From positions 49,863 to 113,862 of the forward strand of contig JAEYMU010000042.1 in the NCBI GenBank assembly GCA_023407175.1: a DNA stretch of 64,000 nucleotides. Reading direction: 5' to 3'. This DNA comes from Bacillota bacterium. GTDB taxonomy: Bacteria; Bacillota_A; Clostridia; Lachnospirales; Lachnospiraceae. The notes beneath the pieces were generated by a model. That model saw only the letters and a program-made list of their open reading frames with translations, made no database searches and was not told where the DNA came from. The translations under genes and the position numbers were made by a program. Positions 29,129 to 38,916 of this stretch are shown one piece after another (the first letter of the stretch is position 1; every line of letters starts with the position of its first letter).

Positions 29129-29911
29129 GTGTATCGTATTATGTTGGCTGATGATGAGTTGATTTTTTTGGAGTATATGCAGAATGTCATTGATTGGAAT
29201 GCTTATGGCTGCCGGATATGCGCCTGTAAGGAGGATGGAATTTCAGCCTATGAGTATATTGTGGAAAATGAGCCTGATATTGCATTTATGGATATCAATA
29301 TGCCGAAGAAGAGCGGGCTGGAAGTCTGCAAATTGATACGGGAGAACAAGCTGCCCACAAAGCTTATCATTATGACTGCTCATGATGAATTTTCCTTTGC
29401 CTATCAGGCGATTAAGCTCGGTATTGACGATTATCTGCTAAAGCCCTTTGCAGCAGAGGAGCTGAATATGACGCTGGTCAAAATAATTGACGAGCTTCAA
29501 AGGGAGAAAAAGTCTAACGAGGATACAGCACAGTCCTTGGTGAAAATTCCTGATTTATTAAAAGAACCGATGGGAAAATATGAACTTCTGGCCAGGAGAA
29601 TAGATGATTATTTGCGAAACAATTATCATAAGGAATCACTTTCGCTGGATATCATTGCAGCGGACCTGGGATTTGAAAGCAGCTATCTGCGCAGAATTTT
29701 TAAGCTGAAAACAGGGCAGACAATTACACAGCGTTTGGAAGATATCCGTATTAATCAGGCGAAGAGGCTGCTGCGCTCCGGGCAGTACAGCCATAGTGAA
29801 ATAGCAAATCAAGTCGGTTTTTCTGACCAATTTTATTTCAGCAAAAGATTTAAGCAAATTTGCGGAATGACCCCTACAGATTATACGAAGAGATGTTTAC
29901 AGAATAAATAA
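29129..29911 (+). CDS. YesN-type response regulator with AraC DNA-binding domain
   Basis: 260 residues, GTG start at 29129. The receiver domain has D8-D9, the acceptor D55 (AFMDINMPKKSG) and Lys in LLKPF. After a linker comes an AraC-type double helix-turn-helix (SLDIIAADLGFESSYLRRIF; IANQVGFSDQFYFSKRFK). It most likely activates the GH5/ABC operon it sits in when the kinase is stimulated. A terminator follows. Confidence 0.93.
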   Translation: MYRIMLADDELIFLEYMQNVIDWNAYGCRICACKEDGISAYEYIVENEPDIAFMDINMPKKSGLEVCKLIRENKLPTKLIIMTAHDEFSFAYQAIKLGIDDYLLKPFAAEELNMTLVKIIDELQREKKSNEDTAQSLVKIPDLLKEPMGKYELLARRIDDYLRNNYHKESLSLDIIAADLGFESSYLRRIFKLKTGQTITQRLEDIRINQAKRLLRSGQYSHSEIANQVGFSDQFYFSKRFKQICGMTPTDYTKRCLQNK

Positions 29912-29955
29912 TTATAATGCAGACAGAGAACGGAGCACTGAATAACAGCGCACTA

Positions 29956-29986
29956 AATAACAGAGCATCATGCTCTGTTATTTTTG
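29956..29986 (+). terminator. Terminator of the GH5 / CUT1 / YesMN operon
   Basis: AATAACAGAGCA pairs with TGCTCTGTTATT around a 3-nt loop, followed by TTTTTG. Confidence 0.9.
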
Positions 29987-30228
29987 TAAAATCATATCAA
30001 ATAATTTGCAATCATATTCGGATAATCACCGAGATGATCATCTAAGTTTATGACACCTTATATCATGATATGACAGTTGTCCTGTGATATGAATTTGGCT
30101 AAAATAATCATATATAGAATAAATGTTTGAAGTTTTTTGTCTATTCACACGATGCTTCCGGTAAAATGTCTGCAAATAAAAAATAGAAAGGGCATCACAT
30201 GCAGAGCAGGGGACGAAGGTGAAACAAT
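29987..30228 (+). other. Intergenic region before the second YesMN locus
   Basis: It contains a 12-bp palindrome AGATGATCATCT, the palindrome TATCATGATA, and AT-rich candidate -10 sequences (TATATAGAAT). I cannot assign a convincing -35, and no RNA gene is visible. GGTGAAACAAT precedes the next start. Confidence 0.3.
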
Positions 30229-32040
30229 ATGAAAAACATAGTGGGGAAAGTCATACATCGGATATCCAGATTGAAAATACTGTATAAATTATTGCTGGTA
30301 TATATTGTAATCGTAATTGTTCCATTAACACTTTTGGGCAGCTATATGACCTGTACTACCGGTAATACAATTATGAATCAGCATAAAAACCAGGTGGAAG
30401 CCGAAAACAAAAGAATCCGGAATATTCTATTTAATGTCATTTATTTGGCAACCAATATCTCAGATAATATTATTTACGACAGTGAGCTGATCAAACTGTT
30501 GAACACCTCGTATGACACGGAAGATGAGGTATATGAGGCATATCGGAGTTATAAGGCAATTAATTCTATATTAAGCTCCAATACGGAATTTTCCAGTATA
30601 AAAATCTATGTGACGAATGAAACCTTGGTAACCAGCGGGGTATTCGTAAGAGTAGATGAGCAGATAGCCGCTTCCGATTGGTACCAGGAAGTGAAGGGGA
30701 AATCAGGGAAATTGATGTGGATTTACGATAATTCCATAGATACAGCGAGCTCTTTGCAATTGGTAAGAAGTCTTCCCGTCACAAAATCAGATGATTATGC
30801 CATACTTTCAATTAATGTCAGTACAAGTTACCTAAGATTTATGATAAACAGTAATACAATCAATTCCATATTGAGTATAAATAATATGGTTTCATTCTAT
30901 TCTCATAATTACAACGAAGTCGGCCGTTCACTGGCAGAAATATTTCCGGTAGATACCTTAACAATAAATAAAGCATATAAAGCAGAATACCAGGACAAAG
31001 ACACCTTGGCTTATTCGGGTATTCTTAACGCACCAAAAAGTAAATCAAAATTTCAGATAACTACTCTGGATTCCCTTACCTATAGTGATATTAATAAAGC
31101 AATTATAATTAATCTCGAGCTTATTATCGCTAATCTGATCATCTCCCTGCTTATCATAATCAGTTTTTCAATTGTGTTTAACAGGAGTATTCTGATATTA
31201 CGCTGGGAAATGAATAAGATTGCCAATGGGGATTTGAATATCATTAACAGCTTTCGAAGACAGGATGAATTAGGTGAATTATTCGCGGACATGAAAAAAA
31301 CGCTGTATAGAATACAGCAGCTAAATTCAAGTATCTATGAAGAAAAGCTGTCAAGGCAGCGATTATTAAATTATCAGCAGCAAATGGAATTCAGTCTGCT
31401 TGCCAATCAGATTAATCCTCATTTCCTGTATAACACGCTGGAAACCATAAGAATGCAATTGTCTGTCAGCAAGGAAAAAGAAGCGGCCCGGATTGTCAAG
31501 CAGTTGGGCCGGTTTATGCGGCATAATATTGAAGCAGATAACTCACTTGTTTTATTGTCAGCGGAACTGGAATATATCAGGATATACATGGATATCCAGC
31601 ATTTTCGCTTTGGCGACAGGATTAATTTTGTGATTAGTATCGATAGTAACGAGGATATTTCGGATTATCTGATATTGCCGCTGCTGATTCAGCCTATCGT
31701 AGAAAATGCTTTCATACATGGTTTAGAGAACAAGAAAACCGGAGGCACTATATCTATAAATATTTCATGTGATGAAGATTATGTAATAATCTCCGTTATG
31801 GATAACGGGCTGGGTATGAGCGAAGCTGTTTTATCGGATTTGATTATTAACATGAATAATGCAAATAGAAAACCGAAAAGCCATATCGGACTGCATAATG
31901 TTCAGCAGCGTATCAAACTTTTCTATGGCGAGAAGTATGGATTAAGCATTGATAGTGTTGAGAAACAGCATACGGTAGTAACGTTACACCTCCCGCATGA
32001 GGTTAATGATAAACTATTAACGAGAAATGAGGAACGGTAG
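30229..32040 (+). CDS. YesM-type sensor histidine kinase (second locus)
   Basis: 603 residues. A membrane helix at about 20-42, an extracytoplasmic sensor, a second helix near 290-312, HAMP, then LLANQINPHFLYNTLE (H398) and an ATPase domain with VENAFIHGLE and VMDNGLGMSE. It shares the architecture of the kinase at 27378 but its sensor region differs, so a different ligand is expected. The regulator gene starts 1 nt after its stop. Confidence 0.92.
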   Translation: MKNIVGKVIHRISRLKILYKLLLVYIVIVIVPLTLLGSYMTCTTGNTIMNQHKNQVEAENKRIRNILFNVIYLATNISDNIIYDSELIKLLNTSYDTEDEVYEAYRSYKAINSILSSNTEFSSIKIYVTNETLVTSGVFVRVDEQIAASDWYQEVKGKSGKLMWIYDNSIDTASSLQLVRSLPVTKSDDYAILSINVSTSYLRFMINSNTINSILSINNMVSFYSHNYNEVGRSLAEIFPVDTLTINKAYKAEYQDKDTLAYSGILNAPKSKSKFQITTLDSLTYSDINKAIIINLELIIANLIISLLIIISFSIVFNRSILILRWEMNKIANGDLNIINSFRRQDELGELFADMKKTLYRIQQLNSSIYEEKLSRQRLLNYQQQMEFSLLANQINPHFLYNTLETIRMQLSVSKEKEAARIVKQLGRFMRHNIEADNSLVLLSAELEYIRIYMDIQHFRFGDRINFVISIDSNEDISDYLILPLLIQPIVENAFIHGLENKKTGGTISINISCDEDYVIISVMDNGLGMSEAVLSDLIINMNNANRKPKSHIGLHNVQQRIKLFYGEKYGLSIDSVEKQHTVVTLHLPHEVNDKLLTRNEER

Positions 32041-32041
32041 C

Positions 32042-33595
32042 ATGAAGTTTATTATAGCTGATGATGAGCCAATTGTCAGGGAAGGCTTAAAAACAATAAT
32101 TGATTGGTCCGGTATGGGATTTACCTTATATGGCGAAGCATCGGATGGAAGTGAAGCTGTCACTAAAATATTGGAACTAAATCCGGAGCTGGCAATTTTA
32201 GATATAAAAATGCCAGAACTGTCTGGGGTCGAGGTGGCGGAAATAGTACGACAAAGGGGTTACTGTGGAAGAATTATAATACTTAGTGGCTTTTCTGATT
32301 TCACTTACGCCCAATCCGCTATCCGCTTTGGTATTGAAGCGTATTTATTAAAGCCTGTAGATGAAGATGAGCTGATTTCAGTCCTCGAGAATGTTAAAGA
32401 AAAAATGGAACAGGAAAATATTATGGGACTATATCATAGCCGGGGGCTTCAAGATAGGAAAAATATGCTGCTGTATCATATTCTTACGGGGGTGATATCC
32501 TGTGAGAGTCAGGATTTTAAGGATTTCGGCTTATCACTGAATATCAGTCCCTTCCGGATGGTCCTGCTTGATTATGCGAAATATTGTGACACCGATCTCG
32601 CTGATACATGCAATTACTGGAAGAAACTGTATTCCAATAATAAATCGGAATTTGTTGTTATTGATAATTCCATTGTTATTTTGATACAGGGCATGCCCCA
32701 TATAGAATATTTTTCAAAGCATATTATGTTGTATTTAAATAAATCGGCAAAGGACAGGGCTCAAAGGCCCTTTGTTATTGTCAGTGATATTTACGATGAT
32801 ATGAACCGTTCACCACAGATTTACCAAAAATTAAAAGGGATTTCAAACAGAAGGTTTTTTTATTATGAGGATAACAAGCCGTTTTTTTCAGAGAGTGGGG
32901 AATATGAAAAGGATATGGCAGGCGCTGATATTTTCAGTCCGATTGATTTTACTGAAAAAATATATAAAGCGATTCTGGATAAAAACACGTTATATATTGA
33001 AGAGACAGTTCTGAAATTATACCGTGTGCTACGGTGCAGAGAATTTACAGTGGAACAGACCTTTCAAATTCTAATCAATTGTATTATTCATTTGAAGGAA
33101 ACGCTCTGCAAAACCTGTATTACAGAATTTCTTGAGTTTAATGAAACAGAATTAATCGATGAGCTATGCAGATGCAGTTACCTGTCTGAAATTGTACATT
33201 TATTTATTCATAGATTTAGCTTATTGGCGGATCGTATCAAAAAGTCCGACGATGTGGATATTACAGAAAAGATTTTGAATTATATCAATCGCCATTATAA
33301 CGAGGATGTCAAGCTTGAGAAAATTGCGGATATGTTTGGGTATAATCCGGCATACCTGGGCAGGCTATTATCCTGTCGTCTCGGATCAAATTTTAATCTC
33401 TATATCGAAAAAAAGAGAATGGATAGGGCAATCTATATGCTGATACACACCGACATTAAAATACCGGCTATTTCTAATGATATCGGATATAACAATGTGG
33501 AGTATTTTTACAGGAAATTTAAAAAATATACCGGACTTACACCCGGCAATTTTAGAGCAAAACATTCTGATAATGAAAACCAGGCGATCGGATAG
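32042..33595 (+). CDS. YesN-type response regulator, long form
   Basis: 517 residues from ATG 32042 (GAGGAA 7 nt upstream; an in-frame ATG at 32027 lies inside the kinase gene). The receiver domain has D7-D8 and acceptor D54 (AILDIKMPELSG). A central region of about 250 residues without assigned function separates it from an AraC double helix-turn-helix (LEKIADMFGYNPAYLGRLL; ISNDIGYNNVEYFYRKFKK). Likely target: the Lpl-type ABC genes that follow. Confidence 0.92.
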   Translation: MKFIIADDEPIVREGLKTIIDWSGMGFTLYGEASDGSEAVTKILELNPELAILDIKMPELSGVEVAEIVRQRGYCGRIIILSGFSDFTYAQSAIRFGIEAYLLKPVDEDELISVLENVKEKMEQENIMGLYHSRGLQDRKNMLLYHILTGVISCESQDFKDFGLSLNISPFRMVLLDYAKYCDTDLADTCNYWKKLYSNNKSEFVVIDNSIVILIQGMPHIEYFSKHIMLYLNKSAKDRAQRPFVIVSDIYDDMNRSPQIYQKLKGISNRRFFYYEDNKPFFSESGEYEKDMAGADIFSPIDFTEKIYKAILDKNTLYIEETVLKLYRVLRCREFTVEQTFQILINCIIHLKETLCKTCITEFLEFNETELIDELCRCSYLSEIVHLFIHRFSLLADRIKKSDDVDITEKILNYINRHYNEDVKLEKIADMFGYNPAYLGRLLSCRLGSNFNLYIEKKRMDRAIYMLIHTDIKIPAISNDIGYNNVEYFYRKFKKYTGLTPGNFRAKHSDNENQAIG

Positions 33596-33729
33596 AAGAA
33601 GCGTTTATTTGAAACGTATTCACTGCGGATAGTCAAATTAGTTTAAAAATCATATACAATTTTGTCAATGCTTCCTTGTGAGCTCTCTTATATAATATAG
33701 CTAGTTTATGCAGCATAGGAGGTTTTGAC

Positions 33730-34671
33730 ATGAGCTTTGTAAAAAATATAGGTAACTGCTTTGTTAATAAAAGAAAGCGATATGGCATTAAACTGGCGCT
33801 GCTTGTCCTGCCATTTATGTTAATTCCATTAATTTTCAGTTATTATCCGTTATATGGATGGATCTATGCTTTTTTTGATTATAGACCGCCCAGACCTTTA
33901 AAAAATTGTGAATTTGTTTCCTTTCGATGGTTTGTTACTCTCTTTGAAAATGGAACGAAAAGAAAGCTTATCTTTGATGTTATGAAAAACACCTTTGCAA
34001 TGAGTGGACTGGGAATTATATTTTCCTGGCTTCCGATGGCGTTCGCTATTTTTCTATCGGAGCTCAAGAGCAAATGGTTTAAAAAATCCGTGCAGACTCT
34101 GACCACTCTTCCTAATTTCATAAGCTGGATCATGGTCTATTCATTGGCATTTTCCATGTTTTCCAGTACGGGGATGCTGAATAGCCTGTTATTATCCACT
34201 GGAATTACTCATGAGCCGATTTTATTTCTGCAGGACAATACACATACCTGGCTTTCTATGTGGCTATGGGGAACCTGGAAGGGGCTTGGATGGGGAGCAA
34301 TTCTGTATCTGGCCGCTATAGCCGGTATTGACCAGGAGCTGTATGAGGCTGCCAAGGTGGACGGGGCAGGACGCATGCGGTTGATATGGCATATTACGGT
34401 ACCCTGTCTTTTACCTACTTTTTTTGTTCTGCTGTTACTGAATGTCGCGAATTTTCTAAATAATGGCATGGAGCAGTATTATGTTTTTCAAAATGCCTTC
34501 AATCAAGCTAAAATACAGGTGTTAGATTTATATGTGTATAATTTGGGCATGGGCTCCGGCAGTTATTCATTAGCAACAGCAATCAGTATTATGAAAAGTA
34601 TTGTTAGTGTTACGCTGCTGTTCATTGTGAATTCAATGTCCAAAGCGTTTCGCGGTGAAACTATAATATAG
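33730..34671 (+). CDS. lplB: CUT1 ABC transporter permease (LplB type)
   Basis: 313 residues with six membrane helices. The N-terminal LALLVLPFMLIPLIFSYYPL and PLYGWIYAFFDYRP are typical of LplB/YteP permeases; the EAA loop reads YEAAKVDGAG. It follows TAGGAGGTTTTGAC and precedes the partner permease gene by 24 nt. The symbol reflects family similarity, not a known substrate. Confidence 0.88.
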   Translation: MSFVKNIGNCFVNKRKRYGIKLALLVLPFMLIPLIFSYYPLYGWIYAFFDYRPPRPLKNCEFVSFRWFVTLFENGTKRKLIFDVMKNTFAMSGLGIIFSWLPMAFAIFLSELKSKWFKKSVQTLTTLPNFISWIMVYSLAFSMFSSTGMLNSLLLSTGITHEPILFLQDNTHTWLSMWLWGTWKGLGWGAILYLAAIAGIDQELYEAAKVDGAGRMRLIWHITVPCLLPTFFVLLLLNVANFLNNGMEQYYVFQNAFNQAKIQVLDLYVYNLGMGSGSYSLATAISIMKSIVSVTLLFIVNSMSKAFRGETII

Positions 34672-34695
34672 GTGCTGTAGAGGGGGTAAGAAAAT

Positions 34696-35613
34696 ATGAG
34701 TAGTACAAAACGAAGCAGCAACAATACAAAAATAGCTCCATTGGATATATTTTTATACATATTTTTTGCAATAATAACCTTTCTGTGCATCTATCCTTTT
34801 TATTATTTGATTATTAATACAATAAGCGCGAATAACCTCAGTTCAAACGGAGATGTGTTATTCTGGCCGAAACAGATACAGTTTGAGAACTACAGGCAGG
34901 TTTTTAAAATTCCGGGATTAGGAAATGCAGCAGTTGTTTCCGTTGCCAGAACGGTTATAGGTACCTTTCTGTCTGTATTGGCGTCGGGTTTTTTGGGATT
35001 TATGTTTACTCAGAGTAAGATGGCGGGCAGGAAATTCCTTTATAGATTTACAATAATCACAATGTATTTTAATGCGGGGATTATTCCCTGGTATATTACG
35101 ATGAACAATCTTCATTTGACGAATAATTTTCTGGCTTATATTATTCCAGGCATGGTAACTCCGTTTAATATCATTCTTGTAAAAACCTATGTTGAATCAA
35201 CGCCAAAATCACTGCAGGAAGCGGCAGAAATCGACGGAGCAGGTATCATAACTGTTTTCTTACGAGTGATGATACCACTCTGTAAACCGATATTGGCTAC
35301 GATTGCAATATTTGCGGCCGTGGGTAATTGGAATTCATTCCAGGACACCCTGATTCTTGTAACGGATGATAAATTATATACGCTACAGTATATTCTTTAT
35401 AAATATATTAATCAGGCCAGCTCCTTAGCTAATTTAATTAAAAGTAATTCCGGTGCAATCAATAGTATCATGGCAACGGCGGCTACAGAACAAACTGCTG
35501 CCTCCGTTCGAATGACCGTATCGGTAATCGTTGTTCTTCCAATTTTACTTGTATATCCTATCTTTCAAAGGTTTTTTGTGAAGGGCATCATGATTGGATC
35601 GGTAAAGGGATGA
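34696..35613 (+). CDS. lplC: CUT1 ABC transporter permease (LplC/YtcP type)
   Basis: 305 residues, six membrane helices, EAA loop EAAEIDGAG, and the family ending FQRFFVKGIMIGSVKG. It forms the pore with the LplB-type permease. The binding protein gene follows 76 nt later, the reverse of the order at 24128. Confidence 0.88.
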   Translation: MSSTKRSSNNTKIAPLDIFLYIFFAIITFLCIYPFYYLIINTISANNLSSNGDVLFWPKQIQFENYRQVFKIPGLGNAAVVSVARTVIGTFLSVLASGFLGFMFTQSKMAGRKFLYRFTIITMYFNAGIIPWYITMNNLHLTNNFLAYIIPGMVTPFNIILVKTYVESTPKSLQEAAEIDGAGIITVFLRVMIPLCKPILATIAIFAAVGNWNSFQDTLILVTDDKLYTLQYILYKYINQASSLANLIKSNSGAINSIMATAATEQTAASVRMTVSVIVVLPILLVYPIFQRFFVKGIMIGSVKG

Positions 35614-35689
35614 GATAGAAGAATTAACATAAAAGGATAGGAATAAATCTTGTGCGCACAAGTTTATTAATAAATAAGGGAGGCAATTT

Positions 35690-37471
35690 ATGAAACATAA
35701 TATGATAAAGAAATGGTTAGCCCTGGCATTGGCCTTTGTTATGCTATTAACGACGGCAGGATGCTCCGGAGGAGATAAAAACACAGAAGAAGATAAACAA
35801 CAAAGCAATACCTCTTCCGAGGAGGATGGGACAAGCGGGATTGATCATTCAAAAACCATAACACTTGATGTGTTTTCTACACAAGGAAATTATCAGGGAA
35901 TCCAGAGTGGCTGGTTTGCCAAAATTATCAAAGACAAATTCAATATTGAGCTGAATATTATAGCTCCTAACGTTGCAGGCGGCGGTGACACCTTGTATCA
36001 GACCCGGTCGGCAGAAGGAAATCTGGGAGATATCGTAATTATTGACAGGGCCAGAATGAAGGACTGTGTTGAATCCGGTATTATCCTTGACGTAACGGAT
36101 TATTATGCAAAGAGTACATATCTTAAGGATTTTGACTTGTCTATCCAGGCTACAAAGGAGTATTTGGGCACGGACAGAATATATGCATTATCCGGCGGCT
36201 CCACCAGTAAGGCTACGGATCCGGTATTTGAAAATCAAGCTCCCTATGTAGGAACCTTTATGCGTCTGGATTATTATAATGAATTGGGAAATCCGGAGAT
36301 GAAGAATACGTCGGATATGCTGAAGGTCTTAAAACAGATGCAGGATGCTCATCCTGAGACAGAGGATGGAAAGAAGGTTTATGCATTCTCATTGTTTGAT
36401 GACTGGGACGGAGACTATATGGCATTAGCGTCGAAATATGCCTTCCTTTATGGCTACGACGAGGGAAAAGCAGGCTTCCTGTTCCCCAGTCCGGATGCAA
36501 CCTCCTATTCCAAGATTACCGACGATGATGGGGTATATTACAGGGCCTTAAAAATGTTTTATGATGCCAATAAGTTAGGATTGGTTGACCCGGATTCAAG
36601 CTCTCAGGATTGGGATACGGTGTATAACAAAATGCAGAATGGACAGACCCTGTTTTCATTTTGGCCCTGGCTTGCATCAGCTTACAATACCCTGGATAAT
36701 AAAAATGCCGGTAAGGGAATGGCATTTATTCCGGTCGAAGATCAGGAGCTTGTAAATGATGGATATAACAGATACGGCAATACAGGTTTGGCAGTAGGTA
36801 TAGGAAGCAAGACAGAATATCCGGATCGTGTGTTTGAATTTGTGGATTGGCTGGCATCCAGTGAGTTTGTATACTATACCGGATGGTCCAAAGCAGGTAT
36901 TAAGGGCTTGACCTGGGATATGGTAGACGGGCGGCCGGAGCTTACGGATTTTGGATATGAATGCTTCAATGATGAAAATACGATCATGCCTGATGAATAT
37001 GGCGGAGGAACCTTCATAGACGGACAAAGCAATATTGGTTTTGTGTTCCGTACGGCTACCTCAGTCGATGCTGAAACAGGTGAAAAATATTCTATCGCAG
37101 ATTGGTCATCTGTATTAGAAAAAACAAAAACTGTATTTGATGATAAATATGAAGAAACCTTTGGTGCAAAAAATGCGGCAGAGTATTTGCTTGAAAATAA
37201 TCTGGTTAAGGTTTCACCGGGATGTGGTTATTTTGCACCCGCAGAGGATACGGAATTAGCAACAAAGAGATCCCAGTGCGGTGATTTGATTACGAATGTA
37301 TCCTGGCAGATGATTTTTGCGAAGAATGAAGACGAATTCAATACATTATGGACTGACATGAAAGAGCAGCTTGGCGGATTGGGCTATGACGATGTTGTAG
37401 CGGCAGATATACAAAAAGTAGAAGGACTTCGTGAGGCTCGTGCAGAAGCTGTGGCAGCCGAGAGTAATTAA
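35690..37471 (+). CDS. Lpl-type solute-binding lipoprotein
   Basis: 593 residues starting at ATG 35690 behind GGGAGG. The lipobox is TTAGC (Cys at about residue 25). The large binding-protein fold with FFDDWDGDY-like aromatic patches and SSEFVYYTGWSKAGIKG matches LplA-type binders that accompany LplB/LplC permeases and import di- or oligosaccharides. The two hairpins downstream end the transcript. Confidence 0.88.
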   Translation: MKHNMIKKWLALALAFVMLLTTAGCSGGDKNTEEDKQQSNTSSEEDGTSGIDHSKTITLDVFSTQGNYQGIQSGWFAKIIKDKFNIELNIIAPNVAGGGDTLYQTRSAEGNLGDIVIIDRARMKDCVESGIILDVTDYYAKSTYLKDFDLSIQATKEYLGTDRIYALSGGSTSKATDPVFENQAPYVGTFMRLDYYNELGNPEMKNTSDMLKVLKQMQDAHPETEDGKKVYAFSLFDDWDGDYMALASKYAFLYGYDEGKAGFLFPSPDATSYSKITDDDGVYYRALKMFYDANKLGLVDPDSSSQDWDTVYNKMQNGQTLFSFWPWLASAYNTLDNKNAGKGMAFIPVEDQELVNDGYNRYGNTGLAVGIGSKTEYPDRVFEFVDWLASSEFVYYTGWSKAGIKGLTWDMVDGRPELTDFGYECFNDENTIMPDEYGGGTFIDGQSNIGFVFRTATSVDAETGEKYSIADWSSVLEKTKTVFDDKYEETFGAKNAAEYLLENNLVKVSPGCGYFAPAEDTELATKRSQCGDLITNVSWQMIFAKNEDEFNTLWTDMKEQLGGLGYDDVVAADIQKVEGLREARAEAVAAESN

Positions 37472-37485
37472 TACATATGTTAATC

Positions 37486-37517
37486 ATGGGTTGCCATCAT
37501 TTATTATGGCAACCCAT
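37486..37517 (+). terminator. Hairpin after the Lpl-type operon
   Basis: ATGGGTTGCCAT pairs perfectly with ATGGCAACCCAT around an 8-nt loop. There is no T run, so it may protect the 3' end instead of terminating. Confidence 0.55.
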
Positions 37518-37584
37518 ATTACCCAATATGTGATTTTGATGGAAACAGGTAATTAACTTTAAGAAGTATTAATAATAGGAAGAA

Positions 37585-37622
37585 AACGGCCGCGGGTATC
37601 CAAAGGATGTCTGCGGTTCTTT
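37585..37622 (+). terminator. Terminator-like hairpin upstream of the heat-shock operon
   Basis: AACGGCCGCGGGTATCC pairs, with several G-U pairs, with GGATGTCTGCGGTT and is followed by CTTTT. It resembles the terminator at 22391. Confidence 0.6.
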
Positions 37623-37665
37623 TAAATAATGCTGGCAATCTAATAAATAATTAATAAAATTTACC

Positions 37666-37694
37666 TTGACAAAAGAAAATGTGAGTGATATTTT
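37666..37694 (+). promoter_or_regulatory. Sigma-A promoter of the hrcA operon
   Basis: TTGACA at 37666-37671, 17-nt spacer, TATTTT at 37689-37694. The CIRCE operator lies immediately downstream, where HrcA binding would block initiation. Confidence 0.8.
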
Positions 37695-37705
37695 ATATAT
37701 AGATA

Positions 37706-37732
37706 TTAGCACTCTTCAAGGTTGAGTGCTAA
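37706..37732 (+). promoter_or_regulatory. CIRCE operator (HrcA binding site)
   Basis: A perfect TTAGCACTC-N9-GAGTGCTAA inverted repeat. HrcA represses the operon through it at normal temperature. Confidence 0.97.
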
Positions 37733-37786
37733 CAGATCCAAAAATGCAGAAGGAGCTTAAATTATTTCGATGGATCGGGGTTGATT

Positions 37787-38818
37787 ATGCAGCAATTAGA
37801 TGATAGAAAAATGAAAATATTGCAGGGAATCATTCGAAATTATTTGGAAACCGGTGAACCGGTAGGTTCGAGAACCATTTCGAAATACACGGACCTGAAT
37901 TTAAGCTCTGCAACCATCAGAAATGAAATGTCCGATTTAGAAGAGATGGGCTATATTGTCCAGCCCCATACCTCTGCCGGACGTATTCCGTCGGATAAGG
38001 GATACCGGCTGTATGTCGATATGCTTCTTCAGGATAAGGTTCAGGAAGTAGAGGACATGAGAGAAATACTGATACAAAAGGCAGATCGCCTGGAGAGCTT
38101 ATTACAGCAGGTGGCAAAGCTTCTGGCAGTCAATACCCAGTACACGACGATGGTTACAACTCCACAGTATAAGAAGAAGGTCAAATTCATACAGCTGACC
38201 GAGGTCGATGAAAATCAGCTGCTGGCTGTTATCGTATTTGAAAGGAATATTGTAAAGAATAAAATCATCAACATAGCAACATCCTTAAATAAGGAAACTT
38301 TACTGAAATTAAACATTATTATGAATACCTTCCTGCAGGGACTGGATTTGGGGGAGATTAACCTTCCTGTGATTTCCCAGATGAAGGAGCAGGCCGGAGA
38401 TTACCGGACTATTGTGAATGATATTCTAGATGCTATTATGCAGGCAGTAAATGAGGATGATGATTTTGAAGTATTTACCTCCGGGACGACCAATATTTTA
38501 AAATATCCGGAACTAAGCGATAAGGAAAGCGCCAGCAGCTTACTATATACCCTGGAGGAGAAGAAGGCACTGTCCGAGTTCATCCAGGATAAGATGGAGG
38601 ATGAAGAAAACAGAGGAATTCAGGTTTATATCGGTGATGAAACTCCGGTTGATGCAATGAAGGAATGCTCCGTTGTAACTGCGACCTACGAAATTGAAGA
38701 AGGGGTATATGGTAAGGTGGGCATTATCGGCCCTAAGCGGATGGATTATCAGAAGGTAGTTAACACACTGCAATCCTTAATGATGCAGTTGGATGATATT
38801 TTCAAGAAGAAAACCTAA
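37787..38818 (+). CDS. hrcA: Heat-inducible transcription repressor HrcA
   Basis: 343 residues from ATG 37787 (GGGG at 37777-37780); an in-frame TTG two codons earlier is possible. The N-terminal winged helix contains KILQGIIRNYLETGEPVGS and SSATIRNEMSDLEEMGY, followed by SAGRIPSDKGYRLYVD, all HrcA hallmarks. It binds the CIRCE element just upstream and so regulates its own operon, with activity normally dependent on GroEL. Confidence 0.96.
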   Translation: MQQLDDRKMKILQGIIRNYLETGEPVGSRTISKYTDLNLSSATIRNEMSDLEEMGYIVQPHTSAGRIPSDKGYRLYVDMLLQDKVQEVEDMREILIQKADRLESLLQQVAKLLAVNTQYTTMVTTPQYKKKVKFIQLTEVDENQLLAVIVFERNIVKNKIINIATSLNKETLLKLNIIMNTFLQGLDLGEINLPVISQMKEQAGDYRTIVNDILDAIMQAVNEDDDFEVFTSGTTNILKYPELSDKESASSLLYTLEEKKALSEFIQDKMEDEENRGIQVYIGDETPVDAMKECSVVTATYEIEEGVYGKVGIIGPKRMDYQKVVNTLQSLMMQLDDIFKKKT

Positions 38819-38916
38819 AATCGAAATAAACCATTTGGAAAGGTGGTTAACGGCTTTTGAAGGAAGCAGATAAAGCAGTAGAGATAATTAAGGCTGCAAT
38901 GGAAAAGGAGAAAGCA

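Noticed and set aside
37472..37665. tRNA or other stable RNA gene in the gap before hrcA
   Set aside because: The only structures are two simple hairpins; there is no cloverleaf or CCA-type end.
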